Position numbers and translations under genes: made by a program. From Immundisolibacter sp. (lineage in GTDB: Bacteria; Pseudomonadota; Gammaproteobacteria; Immundisolibacterales; Immundisolibacteraceae), in the NCBI RefSeq assembly GCF_041601295.1, contig NZ_JBFIII010000041.1, positions 1-24,540 of the forward strand: 24,540 bases of DNA, written 5' to 3'. The notes below the pieces were generated by a model. It ran no database searches. It was not told the DNA's origin and was given only the letters and a program-made list of their open reading frames with translations. Numbering within the stretch: position 1 is the first letter of the stretch; every line of letters begins with the position of its first letter. This document shows positions 14,825 to 21,724 of this stretch, piece after piece.

Positions 14825-16279
14825 TTACCGCAACAGCGACAGTACGTTCTGTGGCTGCTGATTGGCCTGTGACAACATCGCGATGCCAGCCTGCTGCAGG
14901 ATTTGCGCCCGCGACAGCATGGCGGTCTCGGCCGCGAAGTCAGCGTCCTGGATACGCGAGCGCGCCGCCGAGACGTTTTCTGCCGTGGCCTGGTTGCTGG
15001 CCACCACCGAGCTGAAGCGGTTCTGCACCGCACCCAGCGCGGCGCGCAGGTCGTCGACGAATGACAAGGCTCCGTCCACCACCGCCAAGGCTGCACTGGC
15101 GCCGGCCTGGGTGCCCACGCTCATGCTGGCAACCGATGACAGCGCGCTGGCCACCGTGGCGCCGGCGAGCACCGTAGTACCGGTGTCGGTCGACACGGAG
15201 AAGTTGGTCGAGGCAGTAAACGCTACCGCTCCGCCCACTACCAGGCTATCGGCCGCGCCTTCGGTTACCGTCACGCCACCGACCGCAACCGTGGCGCCAA
15301 CAGCGCCCGTGTTGCCGTAGTTTTCAATCGCGATATCCGAACCGTCGGTGTTGCTGAGCGTAATGCTGGCCTTGTCCGAGGACAGGGTAGCCGTTATGCC
15401 GGTCGACGCCGCGGCCGCGTTGACAGCGTCGGACAACGCGGTCAGATCGGTTGCGCTGGCGACATTGGCGGAAATCGCTACCGCCGCCGTATTCGACCCA
15501 TACAGGTTGAACGACACGGTACCGGCAACCGACAAGCTGGCCAGCGCCACGCTATTGGTCGCCGTGGCGGTGACACCAGTGTTGGAGGATTGGGCATTCA
15601 CCGCCGCGGCAATGGCCTTGGCCGTGTTATCCGCACCCACCACGACCGCTGCCGACCCGGTCGGGCCAACCACGGTCAGGCTCTGCGCCGCCACGTTGTT
15701 GCCACCGGTAACGTCGGTGGCTGCCGTCAAGGCACCGCCAACATGGGTGTTGGACGAGACGACGTTGGAACCGATCGCGCTGGCCTGGGCATTGCCGATG
15801 GCAAAGCTGATGGTCTGGCCGGCATAGGCGCCCACCTGGAAACTGCCGGTGCCGAACGAACCGTCCAACAGGCTCTTGCCGTTGAACTGGGTCTGCGTGG
15901 CGATACGGCTGATTTCCTGCGCCAACTGGGACACTTCCTTCTGCAACGAAGCACGGTCGGTGGCACTGTTGGTGTCGTTAGCCGACTGCACCGCCAGCTC
16001 GCGCATGCGCTGCAGGGCGTTGGTTACCTCGCTGAGGGCGCCTTCCGACACCTGGGCGATGGAGATACCATCGTTGGCATTACGCACGGCCTGGTTCAGG
16101 CCACGGATCTGCGCGGTCATGCGGTCGCTGATCGACAGGCCGGCAGCGTCGTCCTTGGCACTGTTGATACGCAGGCCCGAAGACAAACGCTGCAGGGAGG
16201 TCGCCAGATCGCCCTCGCTGCGGTTCAAGTTACGCTGCGCGGTCAGCGCATTGATATTGGTATTGATGGTCTGTGGCAT
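14825..16279 (-). CDS. fliC: Flagellin FliC
   Basis: This is the filament subunit, exported through the flagellar channel. The 484-aa protein begins MPQTINTNINALTAQRNL. It has the conserved D0/D1 N-terminal region with LSSGLRINSAKDDAAGLSIS and ANDGISIAQVSEGALSEV. The matching C-terminal region has AENVSAARSRIQDADFAAE and ends in QPQNVLSLLR. The middle D2 part carries two flagellin IN-type motifs (about residues 222-246 and 281-307). I chose ATG 16279 because flagellins start exactly at this motif and AAGGTGGAG lies just upstream; the open frame runs further but would cross the FliA promoter. LQRMRELAVQSANDTNS (89-105) matches the TLR5-recognised type. This is the only flagellin gene in the window. 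Confidence 0.98.
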   Translation of the reverse strand: MPQTINTNINALTAQRNLNRSEGDLATSLQRLSSGLRINSAKDDAAGLSISDRMTAQIRGLNQAVRNANDGISIAQVSEGALSEVTNALQRMRELAVQSANDTNSATDRASLQKEVSQLAQEISRIATQTQFNGKSLLDGSFGTGSFQVGAYAGQTISFAIGNAQASAIGSNVVSSNTHVGGALTAATDVTGGNNVAAQSLTVVGPTGSAAVVVGADNTAKAIAAAVNAQSSNTGVTATATNSVALASLSVAGTVSFNLYGSNTAAVAISANVASATDLTALSDAVNAAAASTGITATLSSDKASITLSNTDGSDIAIENYGNTGAVGATVAVGGVTVTEGAADSLVVGGAVAFTASTNFSVSTDTGTTVLAGATVASALSSVASMSVGTQAGASAALAVVDGALSFVDDLRAALGAVQNRFSSVVASNQATAENVSAARSRIQDADFAAETAMLSRAQILQQAGIAMLSQANQQPQNVLSLLR

Positions 16280-16383
16280 GGTGATACTCCACCTTAAGTT
16301 GTGTTGTGTTACCGGGGCCAAATCCCGAACCGGGCTGCTGGCCTTTCCCAGGAACCCGGAGATGTGCTCCGCTTCCGAGCTGT

Positions 16384-16410
16384 GTATCGGCGCCAGAGAC
16401 AGGAACTTTA
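16384..16410 (-). promoter_or_regulatory. FliA (sigma-28) promoter of fliC
   Basis: The minus strand has TAAAGTTC (16410-16403), an 11-base spacer, then GCCGATAC (16391-16384). The FliA consensus is TAAAGTTT-N11-GCCGATAA, so only the last base of each box differs. Transcription would begin near 16377, giving a leader of about 100 bases before the fliC ATG. This is the usual late-class control of flagellin. Confidence 0.9.
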
Positions 16411-16478
16411 TGGAGTGGCTTGAAAAATTCTTGATTTGCTGATGGACAAGCGTGCCGGGGCCGGCCAACCACGCGGCG

Positions 16479-16493
16479 TGGACCAGTGGTCCA
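16479..16493. repeat. 15-base perfect palindrome between galE and fliC
   Basis: TGGACCA and TGGTCCA arms of seven bases flank a single central base. The palindrome lies about 70 bases upstream of the FliA -35 box and 45 bases beyond the galE stop. Its symmetry suits a dimeric DNA-binding protein. The adjacent A-run is on the wrong side for a terminator acting on galE transcripts. Confidence 0.4.
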
Positions 16494-16537
16494 AAAAGCG
16501 TTTGAGGAGCACTCGGGCCTGGCTGGCCCAGGCGATT

Positions 16538-17518
16538 TCAGGCAGTCGGTAGCGGCTTGCGCTCCCACGCCAGCGCCGTGGCCACGATGAAATCCAGATC
16601 GTCATGCTGCGGCTGCCAGCCGAGCGCGGCGCGAATGCGTTGGCTGCCGGCCACCAGCGCGGCCGGATCGCCAGGGCGGCGGTCCGTATCGTGCACGGCC
16701 AGTGGCCGGCCGATCTGCCGCTGTACCGCCGCCAGCACCTCACGCACGCTATAGCCATGGCCATAGCCACAATTCAGGGTCAGCGAGTCGCCGCCTGTGG
16801 CCAGGTGGTCCAACGCCAACACATGGGCTCGCGCCAGGTCCTCGACATGGATGTAGTCGCGCACGCAGGTGCCGTCCGGGGTCGGGTAGTCGGTGCCAAA
16901 GACGCCGATCTCGGCACGCTTGCCGCAAGCCAGTTCGCACGCCACCTTGATCAGATGCGTTGCCAGCGGCGTTGCCTGCCCCAGGCGGCCACCCGGCTCG
17001 GCGCCAGCGACGTTGAAATAGCGCAAGGTCACATGCTGCAGGGTACCGGTGGCGGCGAGGTCGCTGATCATCCGCTCGCTCATCAGCTTGGATGCGCCGT
17101 ACGGATTGATCGGCAACAGCGGCGCGGTTTCAGGCACGGGAATCAGGTCCGGGTTGCCGTATACCGCGGCAGTCGAGGAAAACACCAGCCGCCGCACGCC
17201 ATGGCGCGTCAGCGCCTGCAGCAGACCAAGCGTGTTGCGTGTGTTGTTGGCGTAGTACTTGAGCGGGTCGGCCACCGACTCGGGTACCACGATGTGCGCG
17301 GCGAAATGCAGCACCGCATCGAAACGACCCTCGCCCAGCACCTGGTCCAGCCGGGCAACATCGGCAACATCGGCCTGAACCAGCGGCGCACCCAGGGTCG
17401 CCCAGCGATAGCCGCTACTGAGGTTGTCCAGTACGGTGACCGCGTGGCCGGCCTCGACCAGCTGTCGGGTGACGTGGCTGCCGATGTAACCGGCGCCACC
17501 AGTAACGAGCAAACGCAT
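16538..17518 (-). CDS. galE: UDP-glucose 4-epimerase GalE
   Basis: GalE interconverts UDP-glucose and UDP-galactose with bound NAD, supplying galactose for the Leloir pathway and surface glycans. The 326-aa protein is an extended short-chain dehydrogenase. It has the Rossmann motif VTGGAGYIGSH (about 5-15), LDNLSSGY at 30-37, the catalytic Ser/Thr region VFSSTAAVYGNP (around S114-T116), and the YxxxK pair Y140/K144 in INPYGASKLMSERM. The length is typical (338 in Escherichia coli). The ribosome site is weak (GGGATC). A TATGAT-like -10 lies about 35 bases upstream without a convincing -35. No other sugar genes are adjacent. A link to flagellin glycosylation is possible from position only. Confidence 0.95.
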   Translation of the reverse strand: MRLLVTGGAGYIGSHVTRQLVEAGHAVTVLDNLSSGYRWATLGAPLVQADVADVARLDQVLGEGRFDAVLHFAAHIVVPESVADPLKYYANNTRNTLGLLQALTRHGVRRLVFSSTAAVYGNPDLIPVPETAPLLPINPYGASKLMSERMISDLAATGTLQHVTLRYFNVAGAEPGGRLGQATPLATHLIKVACELACGKRAEIGVFGTDYPTPDGTCVRDYIHVEDLARAHVLALDHLATGGDSLTLNCGYGHGYSVREVLAAVQRQIGRPLAVHDTDRRPGDPAALVAGSQRIRAALGWQPQHDDLDFIVATALAWERKPLPTA

Positions 17519-17615
17519 ATCAGATCCCGGTCTGGCGATTATTCGCAGGCTTGATCATAAAAGCTTCTCACGCGCGAAATGGCGGCACTTTGCAACAGAC
17601 ATCATATTGATCAGC

Positions 17616-18005
17616 CTAACGGCTTCTCCCGGGCGGACCTTGTTCCAACTCCAGACGCAGGCTAACCCGAGCCCATGGCTGGTCGCCCTCACTGAGGCTG
17701 GCGATCACGGCGCGCAGTCGGCGGTCCTGGTCCAACCAGCGCGCCACTGCTGCATTATCGGGGCGCGGCAGGTAACCGAGCTTTTCCTGCCGGTAGTAGA
17801 CCGCCACCGCCTGGGGGTCGTGTCGGTTCCAGCGCTCGCGGTGCAAACGCAGGTCGGCTCCCGGGTGCAGAAACGGCCACACACCCTCGGCCCGGTGGTA
17901 CTGGAAGCCTGCCAGCGGCAGATGCAGCGTCGGATTATCGGGCCGGGACATGAACAGTGCCGGTAAACGAGCAAGCAGTTTGACAGGGGATAGCGACGGA
18001 TGCAT
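17616..18005 (-). CDS. Stand-alone HIRAN-domain protein
   Basis: The 129-aa product contains a HIRAN domain from about residue 30 to 100: LAGFQYH, the LRLHRERWNRHDPQAVAV core (R56, E57, N60, D63, P64), then KLGYLPRPDN. HIRAN domains occur in Rad5/HLTF-type helicases, where they bind DNA 3' ends, and also as small separate bacterial proteins of unknown role. No helicase or nuclease domain is attached here. I chose ATG 18005 because GGAG lies about eight bases upstream; an ATG at 18032 has no site. The gene is divergent from the EamA transporter. The N-terminal 25 residues are hydrophobic in part but do not form a clear signal peptide. Confidence 0.82.
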   Translation of the reverse strand: MHPSLSPVKLLARLPALFMSRPDNPTLHLPLAGFQYHRAEGVWPFLHPGADLRLHRERWNRHDPQAVAVYYRQEKLGYLPRPDNAAVARWLDQDRRLRAVIASLSEGDQPWARVSLRLELEQGPPGRSR

Positions 18006-18233
18006 GGCAAGTCTCCACGGTTGAGGGTCCATCGCACTTTACGGGGCTGGTGTCTCATCCTATGAGCCTTCAAGCTCGCCGCAACGAAAATTGGCGGCCG
18101 TCTGGCACCGTGGTGGTGATAGCTCGCCCCCAACGACTCCTTTCGACCCACAAAGTGCGCCAGACTTGCGCGAGATTTTTCATCTCTCAGGGGCCGGCCG
18201 TGCAGGCATTCCCCGTCATCGCGGCATCTGACT

Positions 18234-19115
18234 ATGTCCCAAGGGTTTATCGGCCGGCACCCCTACCTCGCCATGACTGGCTTGATTCTGATCTGGGGTG
18301 TTGGCTACCCGATCATGAAAATCGGTCTTCAATATTGTCCGCCGCTGCTTTTCGCAGGCTTGCGGGCGATTGGCGGCGGACTGGTGCTGGCGATGCTCGC
18401 CCTGCGCCAGGACGGGCTACCGAAGATCGGCAGTACCTGGCGACCGATGGCGGTGAGCGGGGTCTTCAACGTGTTGCTGTTTTTCGGGCTGTCGACGCTG
18501 TCGGTGCAACTGTTGCCCGCCGGGATCGCTTCGGTGGTGCTGTACCTGCAACCGATTTTCGTTGCCGGTCTGGCCTATGCCTGGCTGGGCGAGAGCCTGA
18601 CAGGCACCAAGATGATCGGGCTATTGCTCGGCTTTCTGGGGGTCGCGGCCATCATGGTGCACGGTGTCGAAGGCACCCTGTCACCGGTCGGCCTTGCCTA
18701 TGGTGTGGGCTCGGCCGCGGCCTGGGCGCTGGGTACCGTGGCCTTCAAGCGCGCGGCGCCGAAGTCGATTTTGTGGTTCAACGCCCTGCCCTTCCTGCTC
18801 GGGGGATTTGTCATCCTGGGCAGCGGTGTGGCCATTGGTGAGCGCTGGGCGGACATTGCCTGGACACCCATGTTCGTGCTCGTTCTGGCCTACGGGGCCG
18901 TGATTGGACTGGCCGTGTCCTGGACGCTATGGTTGGGCCTGGTAGCGGCTGGTGAAGCCTCGCGCATGTCCGGAAATACGTTCCTGGTTCCGGTGGTCTC
19001 GGTGGCAATCAGCACCGTGTTCCTGGGCGAACCGCTGACGGCCATGCTGACGGCCGGTGGCTTGGCGGTAGTGGCCGGGGTCTATCTGGTCAACCGGCCC
19101 GCAGCGGCTGGCTGA
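18234..19115 (+). CDS. EamA/DMT-family transporter
   Basis: The 293-aa protein is an inner-membrane protein of the drug/metabolite transporter superfamily, with about ten hydrophobic segments in two EamA repeats. The first repeat starts LAMTGLILIWGVGYPIMKIG, the typical W-G-x-x-[FY]-x-x-x-K pattern, and has FAGLRAIGGGLVLAML. It ends with the usual VLLYLQPIFV-like helix (ASVVLYLQPIFVAGLAYAWL). The second repeat starts near GLAYGVGSAAAWALGTVAFK and ends MSGNTFLVPVVSVAISTVFL followed by GEPLT. The substrate cannot be read from the sequence; relatives move amino acids, nucleobases or metabolites. The start has no clear Shine-Dalgarno. The downstream operon appears to have its own promoter. Confidence 0.9.
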   Translation: MSQGFIGRHPYLAMTGLILIWGVGYPIMKIGLQYCPPLLFAGLRAIGGGLVLAMLALRQDGLPKIGSTWRPMAVSGVFNVLLFFGLSTLSVQLLPAGIASVVLYLQPIFVAGLAYAWLGESLTGTKMIGLLLGFLGVAAIMVHGVEGTLSPVGLAYGVGSAAAWALGTVAFKRAAPKSILWFNALPFLLGGFVILGSGVAIGERWADIAWTPMFVLVLAYGAVIGLAVSWTLWLGLVAAGEASRMSGNTFLVPVVSVAISTVFLGEPLTAMLTAGGLAVVAGVYLVNRPAAAG

Positions 19116-19151
19116 GCAGATGCAAGTCCCGGCGGCTGTCGATGGCGATGG

Positions 19152-19167
19152 TGGCACGAAGCGTGCT
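19152..19167 (+). promoter_or_regulatory. Sigma-54 promoter of the ATP-grasp/transglutaminase operon
   Basis: The plus strand reads TGGCACG, four bases (AAGC), then GTGCT. The -24 box is perfect; the -12 box differs from TTGCW only in its first base. GG (19153-19154) and GC (19165-19166) have exact spacing. Transcription would start near 19178, about 60 bases before the chosen start of the ATP-grasp gene. It lies in the only gap upstream of that operon and points the right way. Confidence 0.65.
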
Positions 19168-19238
19168 GAGCGAGGGAACGGGTTCACCGGAATCGACACC
19201 GGGCATTGGAAGCCCGAGCACGCTCCCGAGATCAAACC

Positions 19239-20771
19239 ATGGCCAATGCCGCATCCGTTTTTCGCAGCCGAGGGCGCCATCCGACGCCCACCTACATAAC
19301 CCCGCCGGGGCTCAATCGAATGCGCATCGACTGGAATCAATACGACCCCGACGGGCACTTCGACGAACTGATCGCCGCGCCCGGACAGCCACGGCCGGCG
19401 GCGCGTGGTCTCACGCAGTATCTGCGCGCGTTGTCAGATGCCGACGTGGCCACCCGCAAGGCCGCGGCGGAGCTGGCCATCGTCGAGATGGGCATCTCCT
19501 TCACTGTCTACTCGGAAGGCCAGAACATCGACCGTGCCTGGCCGTTTGACATCGTCCCGCGCGTTATCGCGGCCCGCGAATGGGCAACCATCGAGCTGGG
19601 GTTGCGCCAGCGCCTGACGGCGCTGAACCACTTTATCGACGACATCTATGGCGACCAGAAGATCATCAAGAACAAGGTGTTCCCGGCCGAGGTGCTGGCA
19701 CAATCCAGGAACTTCCGCCCGCAGTGTGTCGGCGTGCGCCCGGCCTACGGCGTGTGGGCCCACATCTGCGGCAGCGACCTGGTACGCGACAGCGACGGCA
19801 CGGTGTTCGTGCTGGAGGACAACCTGCGCGTACCGTCCGGCGTGTCGTACATGCTGGAGAACCGCGTGGTCATGAAACGCGTGTTCCCGGAGCTGTTCGA
19901 GAGCCAGGACATCCTGCCCGTGGATGCCTACCCGACGCAGCTGTTCGACACCCTGGCAGCGATCTCGCCGCGCCCCCTGGACTACCCGCAGGTGGTGGTG
20001 TTGACGCCTGGCATCTACAACTCGGCGTACTTCGAGCATGCCTTCCTGGCCCAGCGCATGGGCGCCGAGCTGGTGGAAGGCAGCGACCTGACGGTCGGCG
20101 ATGACGACTGCGTGTACATGCGCACCATCCAGGGCCTGGAGCGGGTGGACGTGATTTACCGGCGCGTCGACGACCTGTTTCTGGACCCCGAGGTGTTCAA
20201 CCCGAACTCACAGCTGGGCGTGCCCGGCCTGATGCGCGCCTGGCACAAGGGCACCGTGGCATTGGCTAACGCGCCCGGCGCGGGCGTGGCCGACGACAAA
20301 GTCGTCTACGCCTATGTGCCGGACATGATCCGCTACTACCTGGGTGAGGATCCGCTGATTCAGAACGTGCCGACTTTCCTGTGCCACGAGCCTAGATCCC
20401 TGGAATACGTGCTCGCCAACCTCGACACGCTGGTGGTCAAGCCGGCCAACGAGTCGGGCGGCTATGGGCTGCTGATCGGCCCGCACGCAAGTCGCAAGCA
20501 GCGCAGCGAGTTCGCCAGCCTCCTGAAGGCCGACCCGCGCAACTACATTGCCCAGCCAACGCTGGACCTGAGCACGGTACCAACCCTGTGCGGCGGTCGC
20601 CTGGAGCCGCGCCACGTGGATCTGCGCCCGTTCATCCTGCAGGCGGACCAGACCCACGTCACCGCCGGCGGGTTGACACGCGTGGCCCTACGCAAGGGTT
20701 CGCTGGTGGTCAACTCCTCCCAGGGCGGTGGCAGCAAGGACACCTGGATCGTCGCCGAGGCGGAGACGTGA
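19239..20771 (+). CDS. Circularly permuted ATP-grasp protein (COG2308 type)
   Basis: Members are predicted amide or peptide ligases that activate a carboxylate with ATP; the substrate is unknown. From ATG 19239 the protein has 510 aa. Family features in order are WNQYDPDGHFDEL, EMGISFTVYSEGQNIDRAWP, FDIVPRVI, the metal-binding-like VLEDNLRVPSGVSYMLENR (E193, D194, N195), the nucleotide-loop region VVKPANESGGYG (K401) and EPRHVDLRPFIL (H459, D461, R463). It ends GGGSKDTWIV. The start is uncertain. TTG 19206 seems unlikely, and ATG 19320 would give 483 aa and also keep all conserved parts. None has a strong ribosome site. The stop overlaps the next start by one base (TGATG), so the pair is coupled. 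Confidence 0.88.
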   Translation: MANAASVFRSRGRHPTPTYITPPGLNRMRIDWNQYDPDGHFDELIAAPGQPRPAARGLTQYLRALSDADVATRKAAAELAIVEMGISFTVYSEGQNIDRAWPFDIVPRVIAAREWATIELGLRQRLTALNHFIDDIYGDQKIIKNKVFPAEVLAQSRNFRPQCVGVRPAYGVWAHICGSDLVRDSDGTVFVLEDNLRVPSGVSYMLENRVVMKRVFPELFESQDILPVDAYPTQLFDTLAAISPRPLDYPQVVVLTPGIYNSAYFEHAFLAQRMGAELVEGSDLTVGDDDCVYMRTIQGLERVDVIYRRVDDLFLDPEVFNPNSQLGVPGLMRAWHKGTVALANAPGAGVADDKVVYAYVPDMIRYYLGEDPLIQNVPTFLCHEPRSLEYVLANLDTLVVKPANESGGYGLLIGPHASRKQRSEFASLLKADPRNYIAQPTLDLSTVPTLCGGRLEPRHVDLRPFILQADQTHVTAGGLTRVALRKGSLVVNSSQGGGSKDTWIVAEAET

Positions 20772-21712
20772 TGCTCTCGCGCGTCGCCGAACGCGTGTAC
20801 TGGATGGCCCGGTATCTGGAGCGCGCCGAGAACACCGCACGGCTGCTCAGCGTCTATGCCAATCTGCTGCTGGACCTGCCCAAGGGTTACACGGTCGGCT
20901 GGCACACCCTGATCGGCATCACGGGTATCGAAGAACCGTTTCGTGAGCATTACGAACAGGCAGACGAGCACAGCGTGGTGCGGTTCCTGCTCACCGACAT
21001 GCACAACTCATCGTCGGTGCTGTCGACTCTGGCTGGCGCGCGGGAGAACGTGCGCACCACCCGCGACCTGTTCCCGGCCGAAGCCTGGGAAGCCGTGAAT
21101 GAACTGCACCTGTTCGCCCGCGAGCACGCGGTCAGCGGCGTCAACCGCAACCAGCGGCACGAATACCTGACGCAGATCATCCTCGGCTGCCAGCAGCTTA
21201 CCGGCCTGCTGGTGGGCACACTCAGCCACGACGACGCTTACGACTTCGTACGCCTGGGCCGCAGCCTGGAGCGGGCCGACATGACCACACGCATTCTCGA
21301 TGTCGGTGTGGCGACCCTGCAGGAACAGGACGACACCGCCAGCGCGCTGCTGTCCACACTGTGGATCAACGTGCTGCGTTCCTTGTCCGCCTACCAGATG
21401 TATCGCCGCCACGTGCGGGCATCCGTCAACGGTCGGGACGTGGCGGCCTTTCTGCTGCGCGACGGCCAGTTCCCGCGCGCCGTGCGCTACTGCGTGGACG
21501 AAATCGAAGCTGCGCTGCGCCGCCTGCCTCGCGGCGAGGCGGCGCAGCGCAGCATTGCCCGCATCAGCCGGCTACTGACCGAAACCGACCCCAAGGCCAT
21601 CGAGCGCGAGGCCATGCACGACTTCATAGACGACCTGCAGCTGGAACTCGGTCATGCTCACACGGCCATCGCGGAGACCTGGTTCCCCGTCCCCGTTGCG
21701 CAGCCCGCCTGA
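20771..21712 (+). CDS. Alpha-E domain protein (COG2307 type)
   Basis: The 313-aa protein is all-helical and belongs to the alpha-E family, which almost always accompanies the COG2308-type ATP-grasp gene. It begins MLSRVAERVYWMARYLERAE, the family hallmark. It continues with NARENVRTTRDLFPAE-like sequence (LAGARENVRTTRDLFPAEAW) and FVRLGRSLERADMTTRILDV. The ending SRLLTETDPKAIEREAMHDF is also typical. The repeated R/E-rich helices suggest a catalytic or scaffolding helical bundle, but no activity has been established for the family. The ATG overlaps the upstream stop and the transglutaminase gene follows after 12 bases, so all three should come from one message. Confidence 0.92.
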   Translation: MLSRVAERVYWMARYLERAENTARLLSVYANLLLDLPKGYTVGWHTLIGITGIEEPFREHYEQADEHSVVRFLLTDMHNSSSVLSTLAGARENVRTTRDLFPAEAWEAVNELHLFAREHAVSGVNRNQRHEYLTQIILGCQQLTGLLVGTLSHDDAYDFVRLGRSLERADMTTRILDVGVATLQEQDDTASALLSTLWINVLRSLSAYQMYRRHVRASVNGRDVAAFLLRDGQFPRAVRYCVDEIEAALRRLPRGEAAQRSIARISRLLTETDPKAIEREAMHDFIDDLQLELGHAHTAIAETWFPVPVAQPA

Positions 21713-21724
21713 ACAGGACACTTG

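Noticed and set aside
16280..16468. Sixty-three extra N-terminal residues for flagellin in the open frame
   Set aside because: Flagellins start at the MPQTINTN-like sequence, which has a ribosome site, and the extension would cross the FliA promoter.
17554..17559. TATGAT as a -10 box for galE
   Set aside because: No sequence resembling TTGACA lies 16-18 bases upstream.
19206..19208. TTG as the start of the ATP-grasp gene
   Set aside because: TTG is a rare start, has no ribosome site here, and adds eleven residues absent from the conserved part of the family.
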